Counted from the stretch's first letter, positions 7,489-14,325 are shown. The stretch: 17,612 nt of DNA from Nitrosopumilaceae archaeon (GCA_013867245.1 JACENB010000110.1:1-17612); one strand, 5' to 3'. Notes: generated by a model from the letters alone, not told the origin. Made by a program: numbers and translations.

Positions 7489-8787
7489 ATGAAAGGTTCT
7501 CAAATTGGAATTATTGGCGGAGGAATTGCAGCTGTTGTGATTATTGCAGCATTGTTTGTATCTATGGGAACTCAAAATAATGCTACTCCGTTACCTGCTG
7601 AAAATGATGTCGTTATTCAATCTGAAGATAAATTGCTAGTTTATACAACATTTTATCCATTGTACCAATTTACTCAAGGTGTTGCAGGTGATGCAGCTGA
7701 TGTCCGAATTTTAATTTCAGCTAATGGAGATCCTCATGCATCCGAATTGGGACCAAAAACTATAGCTGCATTAACAAAAGCAGATATGGTGATTTTCAAT
7801 GGTGTAGACTTTGAACCATACCTTGATGAAATTATGTCTGCCTCTGATTTTGAACATATTGTATTTGTTGATTCATCAGAAGGCATTGAACTTATGGAAG
7901 GTGAATCTCATGATCATAGTTCACATGGAAGTCATGGTGGCGATAAACACGATGACCATTCAAAAGAAGATGGACACGATGAACATGCTGAAGACTTTTA
8001 CAAAGAGATTGAACATGTTATAGAAGAATTTGAAGCAGGTGAAATAACTCAATCACAATCTATTGAAGAAATTGAGGAAATACTAAGTGAACACAAAGGA
8101 GACGGACATGGACATGAAGGTGAAATTGAAGATATTGAACATTTAATTTACGAAATTGAAGATGGACACATTGACGGTGCAGAAGGATTAGAAGAAATCC
8201 ATCATTTAGTTTCTGGTGAAGATGCACATGATGACCATGGGGGAGAAGGCATCGACCATACTTATGACCCACACATTTGGCTTGATCCTATTTTAGCAAA
8301 AGCTCAGGTAATGACGATTGCAGACCACTTACAAGAATCTGATCCTGTACATGCAGAAATCTACCATGATAATGCTATTTCATATGCTAACCAATTAGAT
8401 CAACTGGATCAAGAAATCCGTAGTGATGTATCCTCTTGCGCAAAAGACACGTTTGTACCATTCCACAATGCATTTTCGTATTTTGCAGAAAGATATGATC
8501 TCAACACCTTGGCAGTAATACAGGAGTTTAGCCCTGAAACTCCTGTAACTGCAAAGGATATTGAAAAACTAATTCACTTTGCTGAAGATAATGACATAAA
8601 GTATTTCTTCACTGAAGAAAACAGAAATCCAAAACTAGCTGAAAGATTAGCCGCTGAATTGGGAGGAGATATCTTGTTGTTTAGTCCATTAGAATCTCTT
8701 TCTGAACGTGATGATCCAAGTACAACATACTTTGAAAAAATGAGGCAAAATGTTGATAACTTGCAAATTGCATTAGAGTGTAATTGA
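7489..8787 (+). CDS. znuA: ZnuA/TroA-like metal ABC transporter substrate-binding protein with long His-rich insert
   Basis: Cluster A-I (SBP_bac_9) receptor that captures Zn2+ or Mn2+ outside the membrane for an ABC importer. A Gly-rich hydrophobic segment (residues 7-26) is an N-terminal anchor or signal peptide with no lipobox cysteine. The receptor begins KLLVYTTFYPLYQFTQGVAG. Likely metal ligands are H83 (DPHASEL), H262 (DPHIWLDP), H326 (VPFHNAFSYFAERY) and E376 or E377 (FFTEENRNPKLAE). Instead of the usual short His loop it carries about 120 residues (139-258) of His/Asp/Glu-rich sequence. Within this a helical 42-residue unit occurs twice (174 aligned with 216: IEHVIEE and IEHLIYE). 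Total length, 432, is about 120 more than usual for the family. No permease or ATPase gene is adjacent, so partners lie elsewhere. Zinc is the best guess because of the three-His site and His-rich loop. Confidence 0.9.
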   Translation: MKGSQIGIIGGGIAAVVIIAALFVSMGTQNNATPLPAENDVVIQSEDKLLVYTTFYPLYQFTQGVAGDAADVRILISANGDPHASELGPKTIAALTKADMVIFNGVDFEPYLDEIMSASDFEHIVFVDSSEGIELMEGESHDHSSHGSHGGDKHDDHSKEDGHDEHAEDFYKEIEHVIEEFEAGEITQSQSIEEIEEILSEHKGDGHGHEGEIEDIEHLIYEIEDGHIDGAEGLEEIHHLVSGEDAHDDHGGEGIDHTYDPHIWLDPILAKAQVMTIADHLQESDPVHAEIYHDNAISYANQLDQLDQEIRSDVSSCAKDTFVPFHNAFSYFAERYDLNTLAVIQEFSPETPVTAKDIEKLIHFAEDNDIKYFFTEENRNPKLAERLAAELGGDILLFSPLESLSERDDPSTTYFEKMRQNVDNLQIALECN

Positions 8788-8817
8788 CAACATTTGTTCA
8801 AAATTTTAAAACATTGA

Positions 8818-9072
8818 TCAGGTAGATTTTTCTTTCTGAGGTTTATTTTGTTTTGCCCATTCTTCGTACATTTTCATTAATTCATCAACGTCTTTTCCCT
8901 CTTCAGAATATGTGACAATTACTCCAAATGTCCCTTTTTTATCGTGACCCCGTGCAAAATATCCCCAAAATGAGTCAGGTAATTTCTGAAAACTACTTGA
9001 ATCATGTGAGACTCCTATCAAATTATTGCCAATTACTTCGATGACTTTTTTTGCATCTTCTTTTTCGATCAT
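8818..9072 (-). CDS. conserved-looking 84-residue hypothetical protein
   Basis: A soluble acidic protein: an N-terminal helix (KEDAKKVIEVIGNNLIG), a middle with SFQKLPDSFWGYFARGHDKKG, a probable strand (FGVIVTYSEE) and a charged C-terminal helix (DELMKMYEEWAKQ) ending in a Lys-rich tail. No cysteines or membrane segment. I do not recognise the family. A TATA-like AATAAAAA (9094-9101, read as TTTTTATT on the minus strand) lies 22-29 bases upstream of the ATG, which supports this start and a leaderless transcript. It converges on the ZnuA gene across 30 bases. Confidence 0.75.
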   Translation of the reverse strand: MIEKEDAKKVIEVIGNNLIGVSHDSSSFQKLPDSFWGYFARGHDKKGTFGVIVTYSEEGKDVDELMKMYEEWAKQNKPQKEKST

Positions 9073-9181
9073 GATTTATGATTAACTTGTTACAATAAAA
9101 AGCTGAATATCTAGGCCTAAATTTTAGTAAATTCTTACTTTTACAAAAAACTTATTGCTACCTTCGGCAATTTAGATCAAC

Positions 9182-9283
9182 TTGGATTGTCTTCAATGTG
9201 ATGGAAAAGGAAAGTTCATGAATGAATTTGGCTTGATGGAAAAATGTACTTTCTGTAAAAACCCCGATTTGAGTTTTGGATAA
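9182..9283 (+). CDS. 33-residue DnaJ-like zinc-finger microprotein
   Basis: A very short frame encoding CLQCDGKGKF, a linker (MNEFGLMEK) and CTFCKNPDLSFG. The C-x-x-C-x-G-x-G arrangement is the DnaJ/RNA-binding-type cysteine-rich knuckle, and the second C-x-x-C completes a four-cysteine zinc site. The start is inferred as TTG at 9182, because an in-frame TAG lies three codons upstream and no ATG precedes the first cysteine; an ATG at 9218 would lose half the site. The opposite strand also has an open frame here, but it lacks recognisable features. Function unknown; it may be a protein-protein or nucleic-acid adaptor. Confidence 0.55.
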   Translation: MDCLQCDGKGKFMNEFGLMEKCTFCKNPDLSFG

Positions 9284-9463
9284 TTTTAAAGACCATTTCA
9301 AAACTCTAATTTTTTTACAACAAGAAAGAACTGGAAAACATTGGACATAAATGAATCCTAACATGAATTGTTTTCCTTACTCATCACTCTACTACGCAGA
9401 CATGATGGTTTCTTGTTACCATTAGTACGTCAAAATAATATTTAAAATTGATCTTTTTTTAAA

Positions 9464-9601
9464 TTATTTTTTACTAACATGACCACATTTTTTACATGCG
9501 TATCTGACGTCTCCCTCATGTAATTCATTTTTACGAATAAGAACTGTAACTGGTTCATGACATTGTTTGCACACGCCATTGGGAAAATTACTATCATCCA
9601 T
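9464..9601 (-). CDS. 45-residue zinc-ribbon protein
   Basis: Small frame encoding MDDSNFPNGVCKQCHEPVTV, then a charged linker (RKNELHEGDVRY) and ACKKCGHVSKK. Two C-x-x-C knuckles separated by about 20 residues make a textbook zinc ribbon of the rubredoxin-like/transcription-factor type, with the second knuckle of the CxxCG form. Such small ribbons are common in archaea as RNA-polymerase-, ribosome- or nucleic acid-associated proteins; none is specifically recognised here. ATG at 9601 is the only start before the first cysteine pair. It is followed downstream by T-rich DNA (9452-9472) that could terminate transcription. Confidence 0.72.
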   Translation of the reverse strand: MDDSNFPNGVCKQCHEPVTVLIRKNELHEGDVRYACKKCGHVSKK

Positions 9602-9668
9602 AGTTATTTTTGAAATTTACTGAATATAACTAATACATTTTTGAATTTTTTACATTTGTAAAACAAGA

Positions 9669-9971
9669 TTAAGACTTAGCAATATCGTAATCTTCTTTAC
9701 CGTTACCAAATTTCTGTGTGATAATTTTAACTCTGTATTTCTTACCTTTTTGAATATCTTGGCACAATGTTGTGGGGGTTCCGTTATCATAAAATTTTGC
9801 AACTATCATCTTTCTTGACGTGTAGAATTTTTTTACTCCGTCAAATTCTTCTTCAGTCTCAAGATCTATCTCTAAAATTATTTCTTTTCCTACCTTGCGC
9901 TCATTTTTTTGTACATTAACGATGGTGAATACTCCTTTATCATCTAATTTTGAGAGTGATGCTTCAGCCAT
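9669..9971 (-). CDS. 100-residue hypothetical beta-rich protein
   Basis: Predicted mostly beta: strands GVFTIVNVQKNE, GKEIILEIDLETEEE, KKFYTSRKMIVAKFYDNG and KKYRVKIITQKFG, with alternating charged and hydrophobic residues. The general look is of a small barrel (OB-fold or similar) that could bind nucleic acid, but no motif confirms this. One cysteine, no membrane segment. A minus-strand TATA-like TTTATCAC about 25-32 bases upstream of the ATG suits a leaderless transcript. Its neighbours are small zinc-ribbon genes, none overlapping. Function unknown. Confidence 0.75.
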   Translation of the reverse strand: MAEASLSKLDDKGVFTIVNVQKNERKVGKEIILEIDLETEEEFDGVKKFYTSRKMIVAKFYDNGTPTTLCQDIQKGKKYRVKIITQKFGNGKEDYDIAKS

Positions 9972-10049
9972 TTCAATAATTGATGATTTTTTTAGTGATA
10001 AACCTCTTTCTGTTGCCTAATACTGAGTATTTCTTTTAAAAATAAAATA

Positions 10050-10148
10050 TTATGGGATTAACATCACTGCTGTACCCACAATTACTAGAAATCCTACAAA
10101 AAGAACCGAACGCTCTTTTTGGTCTCGTAGAAGTTTCTTTTCAAGCAT
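10050..10148 (-). CDS. 32-residue single-pass membrane microprotein
   Basis: Frame encoding MLEKKLLRDQKERS, followed by a hydrophobic helix VLFVGFLVIVGTAVMLIP that ends at the stop. Positive residues before the helix predict a cytoplasmic N-terminus and a tail-anchored topology. AGGT immediately precedes the ATG, and a minus-strand TATA-like GTTTAAAAT (10170-10178 on the plus strand) sits 22-30 bases upstream of the start. The combination of promoter spacing, charge pattern and a full-length helix makes coding more likely than chance. Function unknown; proteins of this form often modulate a membrane complex. Confidence 0.55.
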   Translation of the reverse strand: MLEKKLLRDQKERSVLFVGFLVIVGTAVMLIP

Positions 10149-10277
10149 ACCTTTTATTTTTTAATTAAGATTTTAAACAATGTATTTTATTTTAGAAAAT
10201 TTATGATATGTACATTCAAATACTAATTTTTGATAGAACCGAATCACTTTTTTTAGTGGATGGTTTATGAATATTGT

Positions 10278-10370
10278 ATGGCCTTCACTCCTTGTCCTTC
10301 ATGTCATCAACTAAGATTTGATAAAAAAGCAAATCGTTGTAATGATTGTGGTTACCAAATAGGTAATTAG
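10278..10370 (+). CDS. 30-residue zinc-ribbon microprotein
   Basis: Encodes MAFTPCPSCHQLRFD, then KKANRCNDCGYQIGN. C-x-x-C, 11 residues, C-x-x-C-G is a complete minimal zinc ribbon (C6, C9, C21, C24). The stop lies two bases before the ATG of the next Cys-containing gene, so the two are probably co-transcribed and translationally linked. The strong Cys pattern in such a short frame, plus this spacing, supports coding. No function known. Confidence 0.68.
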   Translation: MAFTPCPSCHQLRFDKKANRCNDCGYQIGN

Positions 10371-10372
10371 AA

Positions 10373-10567
10373 ATGAATATCAAAATGTGTAATCATATTG
10401 ACGTATCTGGGGTAAGAATAGAAGTATCTCAATCTGTTTTTGCTTTATGCACTGTAGATGGAAAACAATTTGTTACTTATTCATGTAAAAATTGTTTTGA
10501 TGAAATAAAGGAATTAGAGCATCAAATTATTTCTAAGGAAGAATTTGAAAAATATTTGAATCAATAA
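10373..10567 (+). CDS. 64-residue probable metal-binding protein
   Basis: Small protein with a possible C/H metal site: C6-N-H8 at the N-terminus, C26 in FALCTVDG, and C38-x-x-C41 in YSCKNCFDEI, followed by an acidic helix (KELEHQIISKEEFEKYLNQ). The pattern suggests a treble-clef or zinc-binding fold, but only the last CxxC is firm. It starts two bases after the stop of the 30-residue zinc-ribbon gene, consistent with an operon of two partners. No family recognised and no membrane segment. Confidence 0.72.
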   Translation: MNIKMCNHIDVSGVRIEVSQSVFALCTVDGKQFVTYSCKNCFDEIKELEHQIISKEEFEKYLNQ

Positions 10568-10613
10568 TTGTCTATATAGTGTGATTTTTTAATAGTATTT
10601 TTAGTAGATTATC

Positions 10614-10844
10614 ATGGGCCTATTAGGAAAAAGTAAAGAAAAATGTGATGCATGCAACAAACCATTTGAAGATCACGATGAACTTGTAGATCATCAAAAA
10701 AGAATTCATCCTCCAACTAAACCTTGTACCAAATGTTCTGGATTAATGGCCTGGGAAAGACAACATACTCAAGCATATGGAAATCTAATCTATGTTTGTA
10801 GAGAATGTGACTTTATTGGTGAAATGTGGCGATACTACCCGTAA
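10614..10844 (+). CDS. C2H2 zinc finger plus zinc-ribbon protein
   Basis: 76 residues with two zinc modules. Residues 11-32 are a C2H2 finger (C11-x2-C14-x12-H27-x4-H32, sequence CDACNKPFEDHDELVDHQ and on). Residues 38-65 are a four-cysteine ribbon, KPCTKCSG and VCRECDFIGEMW. Classical C2H2 fingers are uncommon in archaea but known in this lineage. The finger lacks the strongly basic helix of DNA-reading fingers, so nucleic-acid or protein binding are both possible. The start ATG at 10614 is 46 bases after the preceding gene and may share its transcript. Cytosolic, function unknown. Confidence 0.82.
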   Translation: MGLLGKSKEKCDACNKPFEDHDELVDHQKRIHPPTKPCTKCSGLMAWERQHTQAYGNLIYVCRECDFIGEMWRYYP

Positions 10845-10961
10845 CTGATTTTCGACATTGTGCTAGTCTCAATATCTGCTATTATGTTATAATTTCATAA
10901 GTTCACAGACATGTTGTGATTTGATTTAAGAAATTTATTGCTTTAAAATTAGAATAAAAAA
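10845..10961. other. convergent intergenic spacer, no gene seen
   Basis: AT-rich spacer between convergent stops of the C2H2 protein and the repeat phasin. It contains T-runs on both strands that could act as archaeal U-tract terminators. No RNA gene, CxxC microprotein or inverted repeat of note was found. Confidence 0.5.
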
Positions 10962-11375
10962 TTATGTGGATTTTGGCCACATTGAATTCCAAGTATCGGC
11001 AAATTTTTTCATCATTTCTCCATATGCATTCATTTGTTCCATTCCTGAAGAACTGAGAGCTTTTTGCCAATTGTCTGCAAACTGTTTAAATGCTGAAGCA
11101 TTTGCATCACTCATAGATTTTTGCCAATTTTCTGTAAATTCTTTGAATGATGTTATTCCTGCATCACTCATAGATTTTTGCCATTTTTCTGTAAACTCTT
11201 TCATAGTATTGGCACTGGATTCTGCACCTGCCTTTTCCCAAACATCATTAAATTTTGTTTGCATGTCCTTGCTGGCATTTTGGAATTGTTCGAATATTGT
11301 TTTCCAATTTTCAAGAGATTTTGAATATTCTCCCCACAATGAATCCCATTCATTATTTTTTGAATTGGTTGACAT
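10962..11375 (-). CDS. phasin-like helical protein with 19-residue repeats
   Basis: 137-residue, almost wholly helical amphipathic protein with no cysteine, signal peptide or membrane helix, as in polyhydroxyalkanoate granule coat proteins (phasins). Residues 42-117 consist of four 19-residue units with an F-x-x-x-W start (W46, W65, W84, W103). The clearest two are FTEKWQKSMSDAGITSFKE and FTENWQKSMSDANASAFKQ. Regular Trp/Phe spacing would give an aromatic stripe able to lie on a hydrophobic granule surface. The name is inferred from composition and from the phaE-phaC pair 560 bases away. A structural or membrane-curvature role is the alternative. ATG at 11375 (MSTNSKNNEW) is the first start. 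Confidence 0.7.
   Translation of the reverse strand: MSTNSKNNEWDSLWGEYSKSLENWKTIFEQFQNASKDMQTKFNDVWEKAGAESSANTMKEFTEKWQKSMSDAGITSFKEFTENWQKSMSDANASAFKQFADNWQKALSSSGMEQMNAYGEMMKKFADTWNSMWPKST
11025..11252 (-). repeat. 57-bp coding repeat in the phasin-like gene
   Basis: The 57-bp units correspond to the 19-residue repeats. The core GCATCACTCATAGATTTTTG occurs identically at 11104 and 11161 (plus-strand sequence), exactly 57 bases apart; flanking units are diverged. This indicates growth by tandem duplication. Confidence 0.88.
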
Positions 11376-11488
11376 TAATTTTAAAACATACTCGTGATTC
11401 TTAAGTGGATCTATTTGGAATTTTTTTGATTATTGCTTTATTTTAAATGGTACTAAAAAATTAAATGAATAACATCCAGTTTTATAAT

Positions 11489-11881
11489 TCAAAATATTTT
11501 ACTTGGATTTTTTTTAATATCCTCAATTAAATCCAATATTTTAAATGGAATATCTTCAAAATTCTTATCTTTTTCACGCGATACTAGTAAAACATTATCG
11601 TCACTTAATGGAAAACTCATTACAATTACTTTGTCTCTGTATGATAATGAAAAATGAACTACTCCAAATTCATTATCAAATTCATGTCGCATTCTGACAC
11701 GTAACGCAAGTTCCATGAACATCATTTCATCCTGCTTTTTTGCTTCTAGTGATAGTAACCCTTCTTTCATTCCGCCTGCTACCAAATGTCCTCTGGCATT
11801 AATGAATCGCGCCGAGCGCATCTTTGGATGTAATTTTAAAATATCCTGACAAATACTCTCAAGTTCCTCTACGTTATCCAT
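11489..11881 (-). CDS. roadblock/longin-like small archaeal protein (DUF6659-like)
   Basis: 130 residues: N-terminal helix (DNVEELESICQDILKLHPKM), then a strand-turn-strand (RSARFINARGHLVAGGMKEG) typical of sensor-like domains where a residue pair N/S-x-x-G reports on self, a helix with MMFMELALRVRMRHEF, and two strands (FGVVHFSLSYRDKVIVMSFP and DDNVLLVSREKD) before a C-terminal helix. The order alpha-beta-beta-alpha-beta-beta-beta fits a roadblock/longin fold. It resembles a family abundant in Nitrososphaerota that I recall as DUF6659; I could not check this. It diverges from phaE with 52 bases between the starts, so the two share a promoter region. A regulatory or scaffolding role near the PHA synthase is only inference. 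Confidence 0.62.
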   Translation of the reverse strand: MDNVEELESICQDILKLHPKMRSARFINARGHLVAGGMKEGLLSLEAKKQDEMMFMELALRVRMRHEFDNEFGVVHFSLSYRDKVIVMSFPLSDDNVLLVSREKDKNFEDIPFKILDLIEDIKKNPSKIF

Positions 11882-11933
11882 CCATATTGTAGGAAATAGA
11901 ACTACTTATTTTGTTCTAAATTTATCAAATAGG

Positions 11934-12530
11934 GTGACATCAAATTCATCTGAAACTCTGAATGACCCTTCTGTTGAAAGTATTGATTATTACAAACATT
12001 TGTCGTTATTTTGGACTGACATTATTCATTTGATGTCTAGTAAGCCTCAGGCATTAACTTCAATTGGACCTATGAGGGCATTTGCTGCAAATTCAAAAAA
12101 AATATCCGTTGAATTAATTGAGATTAATGAAAAATTATTTGAATTTAACAAATACATGACTGAATATTTTAATCAATTATCTACTACATGGGGAATTGCT
12201 CAAAAAAAAGTAAACCAAAAAGTTCCGGAAATCCCTCAAGATGTTGAACAAATAGAATCAGTAAAGAGAATTTGGATTGATATTTTTGATAATGATTTTA
12301 CTGAATTATTTGATTCTAAAAAATTTGGAGACAATTATGGAAATTTAGTGTCTAAAGAATTAGAATTGACAAAACATTGGAATAACATCACCAATGTAAT
12401 TTTACAATCTGTAAATCTACCTAGTAAAGAAGAAATTGATGAAGTGTATAAAGAAATTCACTCATTAAAAAAACGTGTATCTAAATTAGAATTAAAATTA
12501 AAAAAGGAGAAAAGAAATAATGTTAAGTGA
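11934..12530 (+). CDS. phaE: class III PHA synthase subunit PhaE
   Basis: Non-catalytic partner of PhaC in class III polyhydroxyalkanoate synthases. 198 mostly helical residues. The middle resembles PhaE in hydrophobic/aromatic helices (LSTTWGIAQKKV, RIWIDIFDNDFTELFDS). The C-terminus has the family hallmark: a short LPSKEEIDEVYKEIHSLKKR turn-helix leading into a Lys/Glu coiled coil (VSKLELKLKKEK). It is shorter than bacterial PhaE (about 350 residues), in line with other archaeal versions. Start is GTG at 11934, preceded by T/A-rich DNA; no ATG occurs before residue 33, so GTG is well supported. Its last 11 bases overlap the phaC start, implying co-translation and equal stoichiometry. Confidence 0.87.
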   Translation: MTSNSSETLNDPSVESIDYYKHLSLFWTDIIHLMSSKPQALTSIGPMRAFAANSKKISVELIEINEKLFEFNKYMTEYFNQLSTTWGIAQKKVNQKVPEIPQDVEQIESVKRIWIDIFDNDFTELFDSKKFGDNYGNLVSKELELTKHWNNITNVILQSVNLPSKEEIDEVYKEIHSLKKRVSKLELKLKKEKRNNVK

Positions 12531-13584
12531 ATCTAATGTTGATCCAAAAGTAATTGAAGAAATTCTAAAATTTAGTAAAAATGTGATTGATGCTCCAAAA
12601 TTAGTTTCAGCTCCTGATGAAATAAATTTGGAAGTAACTCCTCATGAGGTAGTTCAAGAAATTGATAAAACACGATTATTACATTACATACCTCTAGTTG
12701 AAATAAAATACAAAACACCTTTGTTGATATCCTATGCGCTAATTAATCGATATCATATTTTAGATATTCATCCTGAAAAAAGTTGGGTAAAAAATCTCTT
12801 AGGGCAAGGATTTGAAGTATACATGTTGGATTGGGGAACTCCAACTAGTATGGATAAATATTTGGATTTTGATGATTACGTTAATGGGTATTTAGACGCC
12901 TCAGTAGAATTTATTAAAAATCAAACATCTACTGAAAAAATTTCACTACAAGGATATTGTACCGGTGCAACAATTGCTACTGCATACGCTGCTTTACACC
13001 CAGAAAATGTAAAAAATTACGTTGCTACTGCTCCTGTAATTGATGGGTGGAAAGATACCACTGTAATTAGTAATCTGGCAAAACACATGGATGCTGATAA
13101 AATGGTTGATATAATTGGAAATATGCCTCCAGAATTCATGTATTATTGTTTTTCAGTTTTAAAACCATTCGAACAAGGAATTGAAAAATATATTAAATTT
13201 TTTAAAAATATTGATGACAAAAAATACGTTGATAATTTTTTAAGAGTTGAAAAGTGGTTAGCTGATACTCCTCCTATCCCTGGTGAGTTATTCAAACAGT
13301 GGATTAAAGATATTTATCAAAAAAATCTTTTGATACAAAATCAAATGTATGTAGGTGAAGAATTAGTTAATTTAAAAAATATTGATATGCCCGTTTTCAC
13401 ACAAGTAGCTGTGGGAGATCATTTAGTGTCTCCAGAATGTAGTATGCCGTTACATTATGCTGTAGGTAGTGAGGATAAAATTTTAAAAATATATCCTACA
13501 GGTCATGTTGGAATGATTGCTAGTTCTTTATCTCAAAAAAAAGTATTGCCTGAAATGGGAAAATGGTTAGCTGAAAGATCATAA
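12520..13584 (+). CDS. phaC: class III polyhydroxyalkanoate synthase PhaC
   Basis: Alpha/beta-hydrolase-fold polymerase that joins (R)-3-hydroxyacyl-CoA units into polyester on granules. The lipase-like box is GYCTGA, with cysteine nucleophile C147, acid D300 (VAVGDHLVSP) and H329 (PTGHVGMIAS). These positions match the Allochromatium vinosum class III triad (C149, D302, H331) almost residue for residue, and the length of 354 residues is typical for the class. Other conserved stretches are YMLDWGTP (101-108), DDYVNGYLD and VEKWLADTPPIPG. ATG at 12520 overlaps phaE and follows GGAG at 12506-12509. No phaA/phaB genes are in the window, so monomer supply must come from elsewhere, for example the hydroxypropionate/hydroxybutyrate carbon-fixation intermediates known in this lineage. 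Confidence 0.95.
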   Translation: MLSESNVDPKVIEEILKFSKNVIDAPKLVSAPDEINLEVTPHEVVQEIDKTRLLHYIPLVEIKYKTPLLISYALINRYHILDIHPEKSWVKNLLGQGFEVYMLDWGTPTSMDKYLDFDDYVNGYLDASVEFIKNQTSTEKISLQGYCTGATIATAYAALHPENVKNYVATAPVIDGWKDTTVISNLAKHMDADKMVDIIGNMPPEFMYYCFSVLKPFEQGIEKYIKFFKNIDDKKYVDNFLRVEKWLADTPPIPGELFKQWIKDIYQKNLLIQNQMYVGEELVNLKNIDMPVFTQVAVGDHLVSPECSMPLHYAVGSEDKILKIYPTGHVGMIASSLSQKKVLPEMGKWLAERS

Positions 13585-13637
13585 AAAATAAATTCAATAA
13601 CTATTTAGTTTATGAATAAATAAAATAAAAAATCACC

Positions 13638-14075
13638 CTAGTTGTTTGTAGGAGTGAATGTTGTTATCCATGATTGGATAATATTTTTATTCAAATCAGT
13701 GAATGCTTCAACATTATCATTATATGATTTCATATTTTGAGTTGTTGCATCAATTACAGTTTTTGCAATTTGATTTTGAATTGTGCTTGCTTGAATAATT
13801 TGTTTGTTGGAATCAACAATTACTGTTTTTGCAGCACTAGGAATATCTGTAGATAATCCTGATTTTTGAGCAAATTCTTGTTGCATTGTGATTGCAGCAT
13901 CAAATGATTTTTGAGCAGTTTTCATACATTCTTCTTGAAAATGTGTTGTTGCTTGAAAATATTGTGGAGTATTTTTTGTGATACTATCAAAATATTTTTG
14001 TACATTTTGTCTGTAGATTGCAAATACATTGTTTGACTGATTTGTATTTTGAGTTGTTTTTGTTTGTGTACTCAT
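13638..14075 (-). CDS. phasin-like protein
   Basis: 145-residue helical protein rich in Gln, Asn, Thr and Ala. A disordered start (STQTKTTQNTNQSNN) is followed by amphipathic helices, including FAIYRQNVQKYFDSITK, HFQEECMKTAQKSFDAA and NDNVEAFTDLNKNIIQSW. The central segment AAITMQQEFAQKSG, with repeated Phe/Gln amphipathic pattern, is typical of Phasin_2-type granule proteins. One Cys, no membrane segment. It lies 53 bases downstream of phaC on the opposite strand, convergent with it. Role as granule surface protein (stabiliser, size control) is inferred from composition and location. The promoter has an excellent TATA box and three phased TTACCA boxes (separate entry). Confidence 0.75.
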   Translation of the reverse strand: MSTQTKTTQNTNQSNNVFAIYRQNVQKYFDSITKNTPQYFQATTHFQEECMKTAQKSFDAAITMQQEFAQKSGLSTDIPSAAKTVIVDSNKQIIQASTIQNQIAKTVIDATTQNMKSYNDNVEAFTDLNKNIIQSWITTFTPTNN

Positions 14076-14097
14076 GAAATTGAGATTGTGATTCCAC

Positions 14098-14135
14098 TAT
14101 ATATACTATTGGTAATAATTGGTAATGAATGGTAA
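14098..14135 (-). promoter_or_regulatory. phasin-gene promoter: TATA box plus three phased TTACCA boxes
   Basis: A minus-strand TATATATA (14098-14105) is centred about 26 bases before the ATG at 14075, ideal for a leaderless archaeal transcript. Directly upstream of it, TGGTAA on the plus strand (TTACCA on the minus) occurs at 14110, 14120 and 14130, exactly 10 bases apart and so on one helix face. The position overlapping or adjoining the BRE/TFB region suits an operator. The regulator could be the AbrB-domain protein encoded next door. Confidence 0.55.
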
Positions 14136-14325
14136 ATGAATCCTTTCATTACATTCTAAATTTTTTGCTAAAAAATACATATTTTCAAAAATAGATATTG
14201 ATTCAACATGAATATGATAATTTAAAATCATGAATTAATTCTTAATTACAAATTTATCGATAATGGTTTTATTGTAACTATAGAATTTGTTACTTCATAA
14301 TTTTTTTGAGTTGCTTTTCTCTGAA
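14136..14325. other. intergenic spacer between two phasin-like genes
   Basis: Very AT-rich, no convincing coding frame and no RNA gene seen. Contains T-rich minus-strand terminator-like tracts downstream of the AbrB-fusion gene and the 13-mer AATCCTTTCATTA (14139-14151), which recurs at 14779-14791 near the other phasin gene. Confidence 0.5.

Noticed and set aside
8060..8272. 70-residue His-rich minus-strand frame inside the metal-receptor gene
   Set aside because: His codons mirror the GAT/CAT-rich insert of the real gene on the plus strand.
9158..9364. 68-residue minus-strand frame
   Set aside because: Overlaps the four-cysteine microprotein on the plus strand; composition is haphazard and it has no motif or clear promoter.
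9351..9425. 24-residue plus-strand frame (MNPNMNCFPYSSL...)
   Set aside because: Too short, aromatic-rich without a motif and no ribosome site or TATA box at proper distance.
10966..11397. 143-residue plus-strand frame antisense to the repeat phasin
   Set aside because: Mirror of the 57-bp repeats; the minus-strand protein has coherent helical repeats whereas this one does not.
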